Positions 1 through 5,372 of a stretch of DNA of 5,603 bases are shown one piece after another (position 1 is the stretch's first letter; each line of letters begins with the position of its first letter). The notes beneath the pieces are model-generated. The model was not told the origin of the DNA and did no database searches. It saw only the letters and a list, made by a program, of their open reading frames with translations. This stretch comes from Desulfobacterales bacterium (GTDB taxonomy: Bacteria > Desulfobacterota > Desulfobacteria > Desulfobacterales > RPRI01). The stretch lies in the NCBI GenBank assembly GCA_020052975.1, contig JAGVOC010000389.1:1-5603 (forward strand), given 5' to 3'. A program made the position numbers and the translations under genes.

Positions 1-228
1 ATTTTACACGGAGGAAATCATACTGCTGTTTTACAAATCCATGCTGAAGTGTGTCTCCATTGCGGTGAACGATTATATGCTGAGGAAACCGTAAGATTAT
101 TTGAAAAAATTAGGAACAAATTAAAAAAGCAAGATCTTTCCGGCTTTGATCCTTTAGGGCAGGCATTTGCAGTAGATAAGGAATGGATTAACAAGCAAAT
201 GCAGTCGACCGCTAAAAGCGTCGGCTGA
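1..228 (+). CDS. YgiT-type zinc-finger protein, 3' end (antitoxin-like), partial
   Basis: The window opens inside this gene; 75 codons and a TGA stop are present in frame 1. Near the visible start there is a GG-N-H-T-A-V strand followed by V-C-L-H-C-G-E (residues 17-23), the second half of the C-x-x-C...C-x-x-C-G-E zinc ribbon that defines YgiT/MqsA N-terminal-type proteins. The first Cys pair would lie upstream of the window. After the finger comes a helix (about 28-45) and a short tail with no recognisable helix-turn-helix, so this resembles the short stand-alone YgiT class rather than full MqsA. In that class the gene usually lies directly downstream of a small toxin gene (MqsR-like or DUF4258), which would be off the left edge. 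It is probably an antitoxin or autoregulator; that role is inferred from family and cannot be confirmed without the missing 5' half. Confidence 0.75.
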   Translation: MLHGGNHTAVLQIHAEVCLHCGERLYAEETVRLFEKIRNKLKKQDLSGFDPLGQAFAVDKEWINKQMQSTAKSVG

Positions 229-377
229 TTTGCAGCAATAGGCCGTCCTAAAGAGGAGAAATTGAATAAATACGGGAAGTGTCCCTCTATTTCCCCATAA
301 TCCTATTGTAAAATTATCTGGATGGCCAATATCATTGAATCAAATCTTGATACTTAATGGTTAGGAGCAAATACAAT
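229..377. other. Intergenic stretch with short GGGA/TCCC hairpin
   Basis: No gene is visible here. At 274-295 GGGAA is followed by a TCCC and then TTCCC, giving either a GGGA-AGTG-TCCC mini-hairpin or a wider GGGAA/TTCCC pairing. The GC-rich stem block stands out from its AT-rich surroundings and resembles debris of small dispersed repeats, but one copy is not enough to call a repeat family. A Shine-Dalgarno-like AGGAG (363-367) lies 10 nt before the ATG at 378 and probably belongs to the next gene. Confidence 0.3.
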
Positions 378-923
378 ATGTCTCCGCTAGAACAAATTCA
401 GCAAGCCTTTCTTCAGCTCAGTTGGGCGATTAAGCTTACCTCATACCTGAGAATCCATCCGCCGGCCAAGAAACTTGACTTTGACAACCCGCTGTTGATC
501 ACTGACCCCAATGACACCGTTCATTTGCCAGGTAACCAATTCGACAGCATTAATGACATTTATCTTGGTGCTTAGAACGCCATTCTTGGATCGCTGAGTA
601 ACCTCTTTCTTGCTTTCAATACCGCCCTAGATAAAGCAGGGATAAGAAATGACCCTTCTGCGCAAGATTCTTTCGGGCAACTCAGAATCCTTATCTACAT
701 GTGTAGGTGTGCTTTCGCCCACAACGTGTTAGCGCCTTGTTGGGAGGTGCGCGGCAAATATTGTCGCCAACTGGAAATAATGCTCCCGAACATTTCGCTT
801 CAGCTAGACTTAAGACAACTCTCAGATAGTCCATTCGACATTACGCAGATAGGGGGCTATTCACAATTATTCAAGATCAAAGATCATATCTCCAGATACT
901 TACCTCCTAACCACAAGCCATGA
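378..923 (+). pseudogene. Unrecognised ~181-residue protein gene interrupted by in-frame UAG
   Basis: One reading frame runs from ATG 378 to TGA 921-923 and is broken only by a TAG at 573-575 (codon 66). The 115 codons after the TAG keep a sensible protein composition with no further stop, so the two halves were clearly one gene. I prefer ATG 378 (start MSPLEQIQQ) over the in-frame ATG 357 because AGGAG at 363-367 is correctly spaced for it; an in-frame TGA at 348-350 limits any further extension. The product is soluble-looking, with no signal peptide or membrane segment. It has an N-terminal helix (LEQIQQAFLQLSWAIK), an acidic/proline middle, and after the TAG a helical part with the run QLRILIYMCRCAFAHN and a C-terminal portion ending near RYLPPNHKP. 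I do not recognise the family; the pattern suggests a conserved hypothetical protein. A nonsense mutation is the simplest explanation. Readthrough or pyrrolysine insertion at UAG is possible but unsupported here. Confidence 0.65.
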
Positions 924-993
924 AGGCGGAGGTGCCAACGCTGACGATAATTCAGAATGACAGTTTCATTAAATTATCACAAATAGAGATAAC

Positions 994-1013
994 GTTTCCA
1001 AAGGTTTCCAAGG
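994..1013. repeat. Tandem 10-bp GTTTCCAA direct repeat
   Basis: GTTTCCAA occurs at 994-1001 and again at 1004-1011, exactly one helical turn apart, just upstream of the ATG at 1023. The second copy runs into the AGGG Shine-Dalgarno. Ten-base phasing in front of a start codon is compatible with a regulator site, but chance cannot be excluded for so short a repeat. Confidence 0.35.
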
Positions 1014-1022
1014 GATAGGATT

Positions 1023-1160
1023 ATGAAAAGATCAATCTTATCAATCAGCACCATACTTACTTTGATATTTTGTTCACCAGCCCTTGCTGATATAAAGACG
1101 TTTATGAAGGAATATACCTATCAGGCAAGCCTGTGCCATATTAGTTACCATAGCCCATAA
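1023..1160 (+). pseudogene. Truncated exported-protein gene (signal peptide plus ~14 residues)
   Basis: The ATG at 1023 is preceded by AGGG (1011-1014) at 8-nt spacing. The first 22 residues form a textbook Sec signal peptide: basic MKR, a hydrophobic core of Ile/Leu/Ser/Thr, and an SPALA cleavage box before DIKTF. The following DIKTFMKEYTYQAS resembles the mature start of conserved exported proteins whose N-terminus continues for a long helical domain; that resemblance is from memory and not verified. Here the similarity stops after S36 (near base 1130), and a nine-residue unrelated tail leads to TAA at 1158-1160. The open frame of 45 residues is therefore most likely the 5' stump of a deleted or interrupted gene. 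A CAGGC-AA-GCCTG palindrome (1122-1133) sits at the break. Confidence 0.55.
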
Positions 1161-1313
1161 ACTGACAAGCCATAATATACTTAAATAGAAAATACTGCAT
1201 CGGTTATATTCTAATCCATACTTCTCGGCGCTTAGTGTAGCCACCATTACCCCATTCACAACCGAGTAATCGTGAGCCCACCTATTTACTTTTTCAGTTC
1301 GCTGGATATCCAT
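1074..1313 (-). CDS. Small hypothetical membrane-associated ORF with strong ribosome-binding site
   Basis: This is a 79-residue frame on the minus strand. Its start is well supported: AGGAGG (plus-strand 1324-1329) lies 10 nt before the ATG at 1313. Residues 1-37 are polar with mixed charge. Residues about 40-70 are strongly hydrophobic (runs such as FYLSILWLVSLWAMV), suggesting one membrane helix. The last ~18 residues are encoded antisense to the truncated exported-protein gene, so the native 3' end has probably been lost at the same junction (~1125-1130) and the present C-terminus is accidental. I do not recognise a family. It is divergent from the XRE regulator gene, with about 240 bp between the two starts, and could be that regulator's target. 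It may equally be the 5' stump of a longer gene or a non-coding frame behind a chance Shine-Dalgarno. Confidence 0.4.
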   Translation of the reverse strand: MDIQRTEKVNRWAHDYSVVNGVMVATLSAEKYGLEYNRCSIFYLSILWLVSLWAMVTNMAQACLIGIFLHKRLYISKGW

Positions 1314-1323
1314 TAAAATTATA

Positions 1324-1329
1324 CCTCCT
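1324..1329 (-). promoter_or_regulatory. Strong Shine-Dalgarno AGGAGG for the minus-strand ORF
   Basis: The reverse complement reads AGGAGG followed by a 10-nt AT-rich spacer and ATG. It is a near-perfect anti-16S match and the main reason to treat the 1313 start as real. Confidence 0.6.
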
Positions 1330-1417
1330 AAGAGAGTACAGATTGGTAATAGGCTTAAGTGTTATTTCGAAGCCTAATTATCAACGTATGGATTGATGTT
1401 ACAAGGAAGTTGTTGAC

Positions 1418-1440
1418 TTGGCAGCTTACTTTGCTGGCAA
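1418..1440. promoter_or_regulatory. Operator-like dyad TTGGCAGC-N7-GCTGGCAA
   Basis: The arms are 8 bp at 1418-1425 and 1433-1440, matching at 7 of 8 positions, with a 7-nt AT-rich spacer. The 23-bp symmetric layout suits a dimeric HTH regulator. It lies midway between the divergent starts at 1313 (minus) and 1552/1582 (plus), so binding could control one or both. No T-run follows, so a terminator is unlikely. That the XRE protein next door binds it is an inference. Confidence 0.4.
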
Positions 1441-1448
1441 TAAGATTT

Positions 1449-1475
1449 AGGAACTTTTTATTCCTTTTCGGGAAT
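1449..1475. promoter_or_regulatory. Overlapping AGGAA/TTCCT and ATTCC/GGAAT dyads
   Basis: AGGAA (1449-1453) pairs with TTCCT (1461-1465) across 7 nt. The overlapping ATTCC (1460-1464) pairs with GGAAT (1471-1475) across 6 nt. The shared central half-site makes two mutually exclusive symmetric sites of 16-17 bp in the divergent intergenic region. This is compatible with a regulator half-site array or a small RNA hairpin in the leader of the minus-strand transcript. Confidence 0.35.
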
Positions 1476-1504
1476 ACATAACACCTATATTTCCTGTTTG
1501 TCAA
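1475..1504 (-). promoter_or_regulatory. Candidate sigma-70 promoter reading leftward
   Basis: On the minus strand a perfect TTGACA (-35, plus positions 1499-1504) is followed after 18 nt by TATGTA (plus 1475-1480), preceded by TGT as in an extended -10. The -10 match is weak (3 of 6) and it would give a leader of roughly 155 nt before the ATG at 1313. The leader would contain both dyads described here. Confidence 0.3.
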
Positions 1505-1551
1505 TATAAAAGCACTTATAGTGGGTTTAAAATCTCGAAAGGTTACTTATA

Positions 1552-1881
1552 ATGCCCAATAAAGGAACGGTATGGCATGTAATGGAAAAGATCAGGAAGG
1601 TTTTAGGGCAAAGAATAAGAACCTTGAGGAAGGTTAAGAACCTAACCCAAGAAGAGTTAGCAGAGAAGGCAGGCTTGAGTTATAAGTTTATTGGCGAGAT
1701 AGAAAGGGGAAAAGCCAATCCTAGCATTGAGTCCTTTTATAAGATTGCAGAGGGAATGGAGGTTTCTGTAGCTACTCTTTTCAGGGAAGAAATGGATGAA
1801 GAGATATTCTATAAACTTTCAAAAGAGGAGTTGGAAGTTGTGAAAGATGCAATTGAGATTTTGGGTAAGCTTCTCTATTAA
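1552..1881 (+). CDS. XRE-family helix-turn-helix transcriptional regulator
   Basis: This intact gene of 109 codons encodes a small Cro/C1-type DNA-binding protein. Residues 17-78 make the five-helix HTH_3 domain: L-G-Q-R-I-R-T-L-R, then LTQEELAEKAGLS (helix 2 plus turn), YKFIGEIERGKANPS (recognition helix with the typical I-E-R-G-x-x-x-P-S signature) and SFYKIAEGMEVSVATLF. A short acidic tail with a helix (about 80-109) may serve dimerisation. The start is ambiguous: ATG 1552 has AAAGG at 1538-1542 with good spacing, while ATG 1582 (start MEKIRKVLGQ) matches the usual length of such proteins better and has AAGGA at 1562-1566, 15 nt away. It is probably autoregulatory, with the dyads upstream as candidate operators. 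The regulated process is unknown. Its sequence looks intact, unlike its neighbours. Confidence 0.93.
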   Translation: MPNKGTVWHVMEKIRKVLGQRIRTLRKVKNLTQEELAEKAGLSYKFIGEIERGKANPSIESFYKIAEGMEVSVATLFREEMDEEIFYKLSKEELEVVKDAIEILGKLLY

Positions 1882-2108
1882 AATTTATCATCATGCCGAA
1901 TCATATACACGGTATCATTTTCATCGCAGATGATTGTTGTAGTGGCGAGGTATCCTCGCCCTCACCAAAAACAGAGACTAAAACCATAAAAAAGGGCGGG
2001 GGAACCTACGAACACATAATCCGCAATAAAACGGAATTGAATAAAATACGGGAGTACATAATAACCAATCCTCTGAACTGGGAATCTGACGAAAATTACA
2101 CGACTTAA
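1882..2108 (+). pseudogene. REP-associated tyrosine transposase (RAYT, Y1_Tnp) remnant
   Basis: MPNHIHGIIFI (from ATG 1893) contains the His-x-His metal-binding motif of HUH/Y1 transposases in the family's standard M-P-N-H-x-H-G form. The end, YEHIIRNKTELNKIREYIITNP (about residues 39-60), is the conserved C-terminal block of RAYT proteins, ending soon after N-P-L-N-W. Between them only some 28 residues remain, against roughly 70-90 expected, so the segment carrying the catalytic tyrosine helix and the W-Q-R region is deleted; the join is around the GGGT/YEH boundary (near base 2010). The 45-60 residues normally found before MPNHIH are also missing: upstream of ATG 1893 the frame runs straight into the end of the XRE gene. 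No Shine-Dalgarno is evident. This is an inactive fossil, which normally would have mobilised or maintained REP palindromes. It lies tail-to-tail with the helicase gene. Confidence 0.85.
1939..1960 (+). repeat. REP-like GTAG plus GGCGAGG-TAT-CCTCGCC palindrome
   Basis: A perfect 7-bp stem (1944-1950 with 1954-1960) has a 3-nt TAT loop and is preceded by GTAG (1939-1942) with one intervening T. REP elements recognised by RAYT enzymes have a GTAG-type tetranucleotide 5' of a GC-rich palindrome, so this matches the expected layout. It lies in the variable linker just after the MPNHIHG motif of the RAYT remnant. Only one copy is in view. Confidence 0.5.
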
Positions 2109-2162
2109 CGGGATGAAAACAACCTACATCCTCGGTCTACCCAATGGCGAGCGATTTTCCGG

Positions 2163-3704
2163 CTAACCTTGACCATTTACCGATTCGGGGCTTCCACCCA
2201 TCTGAGTCGGGGGGGGTTTTCTACGGCGGCGTTTCCTTTTCTTACGAAGTTCGTTTTGGGCTGTTGGTGATTTTGGATCGGCAGCGGATTCTGGCACAGG
2301 TGACAATTCAGACGTGCCTGTCTGCGTGCGGCGCACAGGCAGGCCGCTGGATTTAAAACCGGCTTCACTCTTCTTTTGTGTCTTTCGGTGGACAGGTCGG
2401 GCAGGTCTCTTCTTCTCCCGGTCTCTGCCACGGCTGTGTTCATGCGGGGGGCTTTTTCTCGGCCTTCCTCCATCCATTGAAAAAGGCCTGGATTTGTCTT
2501 CTATAAACCATTCGTCTTCGGGCCAGACTACAGGAATATTATAACCCAGCATCTCCTCGAGAGGCTTCAGGCGAAATACGTAATCCTCGCAGACGAGCGT
2601 CAGGGCTCGCCCGGTTTTGCCTGCCCTGGCAGTCCTGCCTATCCTGTGGAGATAGTTATCTACATCCTGGGGAAGGTCATAATTAATGACGTGGCTGATA
2701 TCTTCCACATGAATCCCCCGCGAGGCAACATCCGTAGCCACCAGAATCTTGATGTTGCCGCCCTTATATCGTTTCATTAGGCTGAGTCGTTTGCGCTGGG
2801 GCAAGTCACCGGTGATGCCCTCGGCCGGCCACCCGTTGCCCTTGAGTTTCCGGGTGAGCCACTCCACTCCGGCCTTGGTATTGACAAAGATAAGTACCTG
2901 GTTCAGGTCTTCCCTCTTTAGCAAACCCAGGAGTAAAGGGAGTTTCTCTTTTTTGCCAACGTGGAACAGCGATTGTTCAATCCCTTCCACAGTCACCTCT
3001 TCCGGCGTAACGGAGATAAACTCGGGCAGGTTCATGTAATCGTAGGTCAGTTCCATTACGCGGTAGGAGAGGGTGGCGGAGAAGAGCATGGACTGTCTCT
3101 TCTCATAATGGGGAAGGTTACGCAGGATGTAGCGCATATCTTTGGTAAAACCAAGATCAAAGAGGCGGTCCGCCTCATCTATAACTACAACTTTAATGCC
3201 GGTGGTTTTGAAGATGCCCTGCTTTAAATAATCTATGATCCGTCCGGGGGTACAGATGACAATATCTGCTCCCTGACGGAGAGTTTCAGCCTGTTTCTGA
3301 TAGTCAATGCCTCCGATTACCTGGGCTATGCTCAAACCCGTATGATGGCAAAAAAACTTTGCGTCCTCATATATCTGGATTGCCAATTCCCGGGTAGGAG
3401 CAACGATAAGGGCTGAAGGCAGGTTGGTTTTTCGCTTGGGCAGGGCTAAGAGCTTGGTGAAGATGGTTACCAGAAAGACTGCCGTCTTGCCGGTACCGGT
3501 CTGTGCCTGACCTGCCACATCTCGGCCGGTCAGAGATACGGGCAGGACATGAGCCTGAATCGGGGTGCAGTAAGTCAATCCTGCATCATGCAGGCCGGCA
3601 AGAACCTCTGAGGGAAGGTTGAGTTCATCGAACCTGGTCTGGGTCAGAAATTTGGGTTTTTCCGCCCGTTGGGTCGATAACTGCGATTCGGATTCATCGG
3701 GCAT
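2163..3704 (-). CDS. rhlB: DEAD-box ATP-dependent RNA helicase, RhlB-like
   Basis: The 513-residue cytoplasmic RNA helicase unwinds short RNA duplexes using ATP; RhlB-type enzymes assist RNA decay and ribosome assembly. All superfamily-2 motifs are present in order: Q motif (F25, TPIQ 47-50), motif I AQTGTGKT 67-74, Ia PTRELA 103-108, Ib TPGR 152-155, II DEAD 176-179, III SAT 209-211, V VATDVASRG 322-330 and VI HRIGRTARAG 353-362. The S-A-T-L-S-Y-R-V block, NYDLP at 341-345 and the closing CEDY...LE...G-x-x-I-P-V (372-392) are closest to RhlB among DEAD-box types. After the core (about residue 400) comes a 110-residue basic, disordered tail with RKKRKRRRRK at 487-496, typical of RNA-tethering extensions. 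The ATG at 3704 has only a weak Shine-Dalgarno and lies 26 nt after the metF stop, suggesting co-transcription. The helicase assignment is secure; RhlB versus a related RhlE-type name is less so. Confidence 0.95.
   Translation of the reverse strand: MPDESESQLSTQRAEKPKFLTQTRFDELNLPSEVLAGLHDAGLTYCTPIQAHVLPVSLTGRDVAGQAQTGTGKTAVFLVTIFTKLLALPKRKTNLPSALIVAPTRELAIQIYEDAKFFCHHTGLSIAQVIGGIDYQKQAETLRQGADIVICTPGRIIDYLKQGIFKTTGIKVVVIDEADRLFDLGFTKDMRYILRNLPHYEKRQSMLFSATLSYRVMELTYDYMNLPEFISVTPEEVTVEGIEQSLFHVGKKEKLPLLLGLLKREDLNQVLIFVNTKAGVEWLTRKLKGNGWPAEGITGDLPQRKRLSLMKRYKGGNIKILVATDVASRGIHVEDISHVINYDLPQDVDNYLHRIGRTARAGKTGRALTLVCEDYVFRLKPLEEMLGYNIPVVWPEDEWFIEDKSRPFSMDGGRPRKSPPHEHSRGRDREKKRPARPVHRKTQKKSEAGFKSSGLPVRRTQTGTSELSPVPESAADPKSPTAQNELRKKRKRRRRKPPPTQMGGSPESVNGQG
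2209..2216. repeat. Homopolymeric G8 tract in the helicase tail
   Basis: Eight consecutive G (C on the coding strand) encode the PPP part of the basic tail (about residues 497-499). Such tracts slip during replication; a shift here would change only the last dozen or so residues of the helicase. Confidence 0.7.
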
Positions 3705-3730
3705 AATGTATTCTCTAGTCCTACAATCTT

Positions 3731-4618
3731 TTAAATAAGACCGGCAGCAGCCAGGATGTCGGGTACTTTCCCTTCTTTCCCTATAGCCATTATATGTACC
3801 CCATCACAAATCTTCTCATCTTTGAGGGTTTTAATCATACGCCCTGCTATTTCAATACCCTTTTCCAGCGCCTTTCCCTTTTCAGCGCCTGCCATTTCGT
3901 CTATCAAATCCTTTGGAACAAATATCCCGGGCACGTTGGCATTCATGTATCTCGCCATACCAGCAGACACGAGAAGGACTATGCCAGCCATTATCTTTAC
4001 ATCGAATTTACGGGCATATTTCATGAATTTCTTAAAGTTGTCAAGATCATAAATGGCCTGGGTCTGTATAAACTCCGCCCCTGCCTTGATTTTCTTTTCG
4101 AACTTAATTAACTGAGGTTCAATGGGGTTCGCCTCGGGGGTTACGATGGCCCCTTTGCAAAAAGCAGGTGACCCCTTTAACTCATTACCTGCAAAGTCTT
4201 TTCCCTGTTCTAATCCACTAATTGCCTTTAGCAAAAGTACCGAATCAAGATCAAAGACCGGTTTCGCATCAACATGATCACCGACCGTTACATAATCACC
4301 CGTCAAACAAAGAACATTCTTTATCCCCAGTATATACGCACCGAGAAGTTCCGCTTGAAGGGCAATACGATTTTTGTCCCTGCAAGTCATTTGCAGGATC
4401 GGCTCTCCCCCTGCTTCCTGAATAAGCCTACAGACAGGAAGGGTACTGATTCGCATAACAGAGCTTTGATTGTCAGTCACATTGAGTCCATCAACCTTAT
4501 CCTTGAGTAACTCGATATGGTGCTTCATCTCTTCTATGTCAACTCCCTTAGGAGGACCTACCTCTGCAGTTATAACAAATTTTCCGGATTCAAGGGCTTC
4601 TTTAAATGACTTTGCCAT
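3731..4618 (-). CDS. metF: Methylenetetrahydrofolate reductase, Wood-Ljungdahl type
   Basis: The 295-residue cytoplasmic flavoprotein reduces 5,10-methylene-THF to 5-methyl-THF, the last step on the folate-bound methyl branch; sulfate reducers oxidising acetate run it in reverse. It is a TIM-barrel MTHFR: TAEVGPPKG (17-25, with the catalytic Glu at 19), NVTDN 46-50, CRD 79-81, the flavin-contacting LTGD 105-108 (LRGD in E. coli MetF) and GAEFIQTQAIYD (180-191, the substrate-binding Gln in the T-Q strand). It lacks any NADH-binding extension, as expected for the short form that works with MetV. AAGGAG lies 6 nt before ATG 4618 and overlaps the last codons of metV, so translation of the two is probably coupled. 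The helicase gene follows after 26 nt. Length and motifs are all normal. Confidence 0.96.
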   Translation of the reverse strand: MAKSFKEALESGKFVITAEVGPPKGVDIEEMKHHIELLKDKVDGLNVTDNQSSVMRISTLPVCRLIQEAGGEPILQMTCRDKNRIALQAELLGAYILGIKNVLCLTGDYVTVGDHVDAKPVFDLDSVLLLKAISGLEQGKDFAGNELKGSPAFCKGAIVTPEANPIEPQLIKFEKKIKAGAEFIQTQAIYDLDNFKKFMKYARKFDVKIMAGIVLLVSAGMARYMNANVPGIFVPKDLIDEMAGAEKGKALEKGIEIAGRMIKTLKDEKICDGVHIMAIGKEGKVPDILAAAGLI

Positions 4619-4621
4619 GAA

Positions 4622-5290
4622 TTACTCCTTTTCTTTGAAAGCTTCGTGGATTCTCCGCCCAGGTCTGGTTTGAACACTGTATCTCTTGGCTGGGAATATC
4701 TCTCGGATACTGTCCAGTCTGCCGAGTTTATCCAGCCTGTTATATATGAGGGTCCATGCACAGTCTTTATTTTTATCTACCTCACATTTCCCATCATTTG
4801 TGCCGCCACATGGCCCGTTTAAAAGTCCCTTGGCGCATATTGTAACAGGGCATATACCACCTGTCTCAGCCAGCACACAATCGCTGCATGCCCTGCATCT
4901 TTCAGCCCATACACCTTCCCCTTCTGTAACACCTATAAATCTGGTGTTAGTTGCGGGAAGGACTATCTTATGGTCATACATCTCAGCCAGAAATTGAACT
5001 CCTGCACCGCATGCCATAGACACAACCACATCATAATTGTTTATCCTGTCCTTCAGGAGTTCCAGGTATTCTCTATCGCACTGTCTTTCTAAGGTTATTT
5101 CTCCAATCTCTATTTTCTTTCCTTCTTTTCCTGCCGCCATTCGGAGCTGAGAAGCAAGTATCTCAACCTCTTTCTCTCCCCCAACCATACAGACTGAAAC
5201 ACATTCACCGCAACCTACTATTAAAATCTTCTCAAAACCCTCAAGCATGGCCTTGATATCATCAAAAGGCTTTCTATCTGCAACTATCAT
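4622..5290 (-). CDS. metV: MetV, cysteine-rich partner of MetF (MTHFR C-terminal domain protein)
   Basis: The 222-residue protein belongs to the zinc/Fe-S type MTHFR_C family and pairs with MetF in acetogens and Wood-Ljungdahl-using Desulfobacterota, linking the flavoprotein to Hdr/Mvh-type electron carriers. Visible features are a nucleotide-binding-like first strand KILIVGCGEC with CGECVSVC at 27-34, then C71, C94 in SMACGAG, and a ferredoxin-like cluster from C132: CRACSDC (132-138), C147, C152, the hallmark LLNGPCGG (156-163), C169 and C177. I place the start at ATG 5290 (MIVADRKPFDD), preceded by GAGAGG; the frame stays open to an ATG at 5353, but those extra 21 residues are encoded by the inverted repeat and look accidental. 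The mvhD stop lies 70 nt upstream and metF starts 3 nt downstream, consistent with a Moorella-like mvhD/metV/metF electron-transfer module. Confidence 0.93.
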   Translation of the reverse strand: MIVADRKPFDDIKAMLEGFEKILIVGCGECVSVCMVGGEKEVEILASQLRMAAGKEGKKIEIGEITLERQCDREYLELLKDRINNYDVVVSMACGAGVQFLAEMYDHKIVLPATNTRFIGVTEGEGVWAERCRACSDCVLAETGGICPVTICAKGLLNGPCGGTNDGKCEVDKNKDCAWTLIYNRLDKLGRLDSIREIFPAKRYSVQTRPGRRIHEAFKEKE

Positions 5291-5315
5291 CCCTTCACCT
5301 CTCAACTTCGTAAAT

Positions 5316-5372
5316 CGTGAATCGTAAGTCGTGAATCGTAAACCATTTACCATTCACGACTTACGATTCACG
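5316..5372. repeat. 57-nt near-perfect inverted repeat between mvhD and metV
   Basis: The arms are 27 bp each (5316-5342 and 5346-5372), with one mismatch (5337 against 5351) and a 3-nt CCA loop. Within the left arm the unit TCGTGAATCGTAA is nearly duplicated in tandem (starting about 5315 and 5329). Seven T follow on the plus strand (5373-5379), so it looks like a terminator only for plus-strand transcription; the genes here read the other way, where the A7 precedes the hairpin. It contributes the final Arg-Glu-Ser and TAA of mvhD, which suggests insertion at the 3' end of that gene. It may stabilise or process the mvhD-metV mRNA. It looks like a dispersed miniature repeat, but other copies cannot be seen here. 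Confidence 0.93.

Noticed and set aside
1498..1533. Plus-strand promoter for the XRE gene (TTGTCA with TATAGT or TAAAAT)
   Set aside because: The spacings are 13 and 24 nt, outside the usual range, so no convincing -35/-10 pair could be assigned.
2144..2356. Plus-strand 70-codon frame over the end of rhlB
   Set aside because: It is antisense to the helicase tail and has no ribosome-binding site or recognisable content.
2177..2473. A 98-codon open frame on the minus strand overlapping the helicase tail
   Set aside because: It lies fully inside rhlB in another frame, in GC- and Arg-rich sequence that keeps alternative frames open, and has no family signature.
3756..4673. Several plus-strand open frames of 67-105 codons opposite metF
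   Set aside because: They are antisense shadows of a strongly conserved gene, with no supporting motifs.
4686..4997. 103-codon plus-strand open frame opposite metV
   Set aside because: It is the antisense of a Cys-rich conserved gene, with low-complexity Ser/Pro/Leu composition and no plausible function.
5316..5372. CRISPR-like repeat, because of the repeated TCGTGAATCGTAA units
   Set aside because: The units are adjacent with no unique spacers and fold into one hairpin; there are no cas genes.
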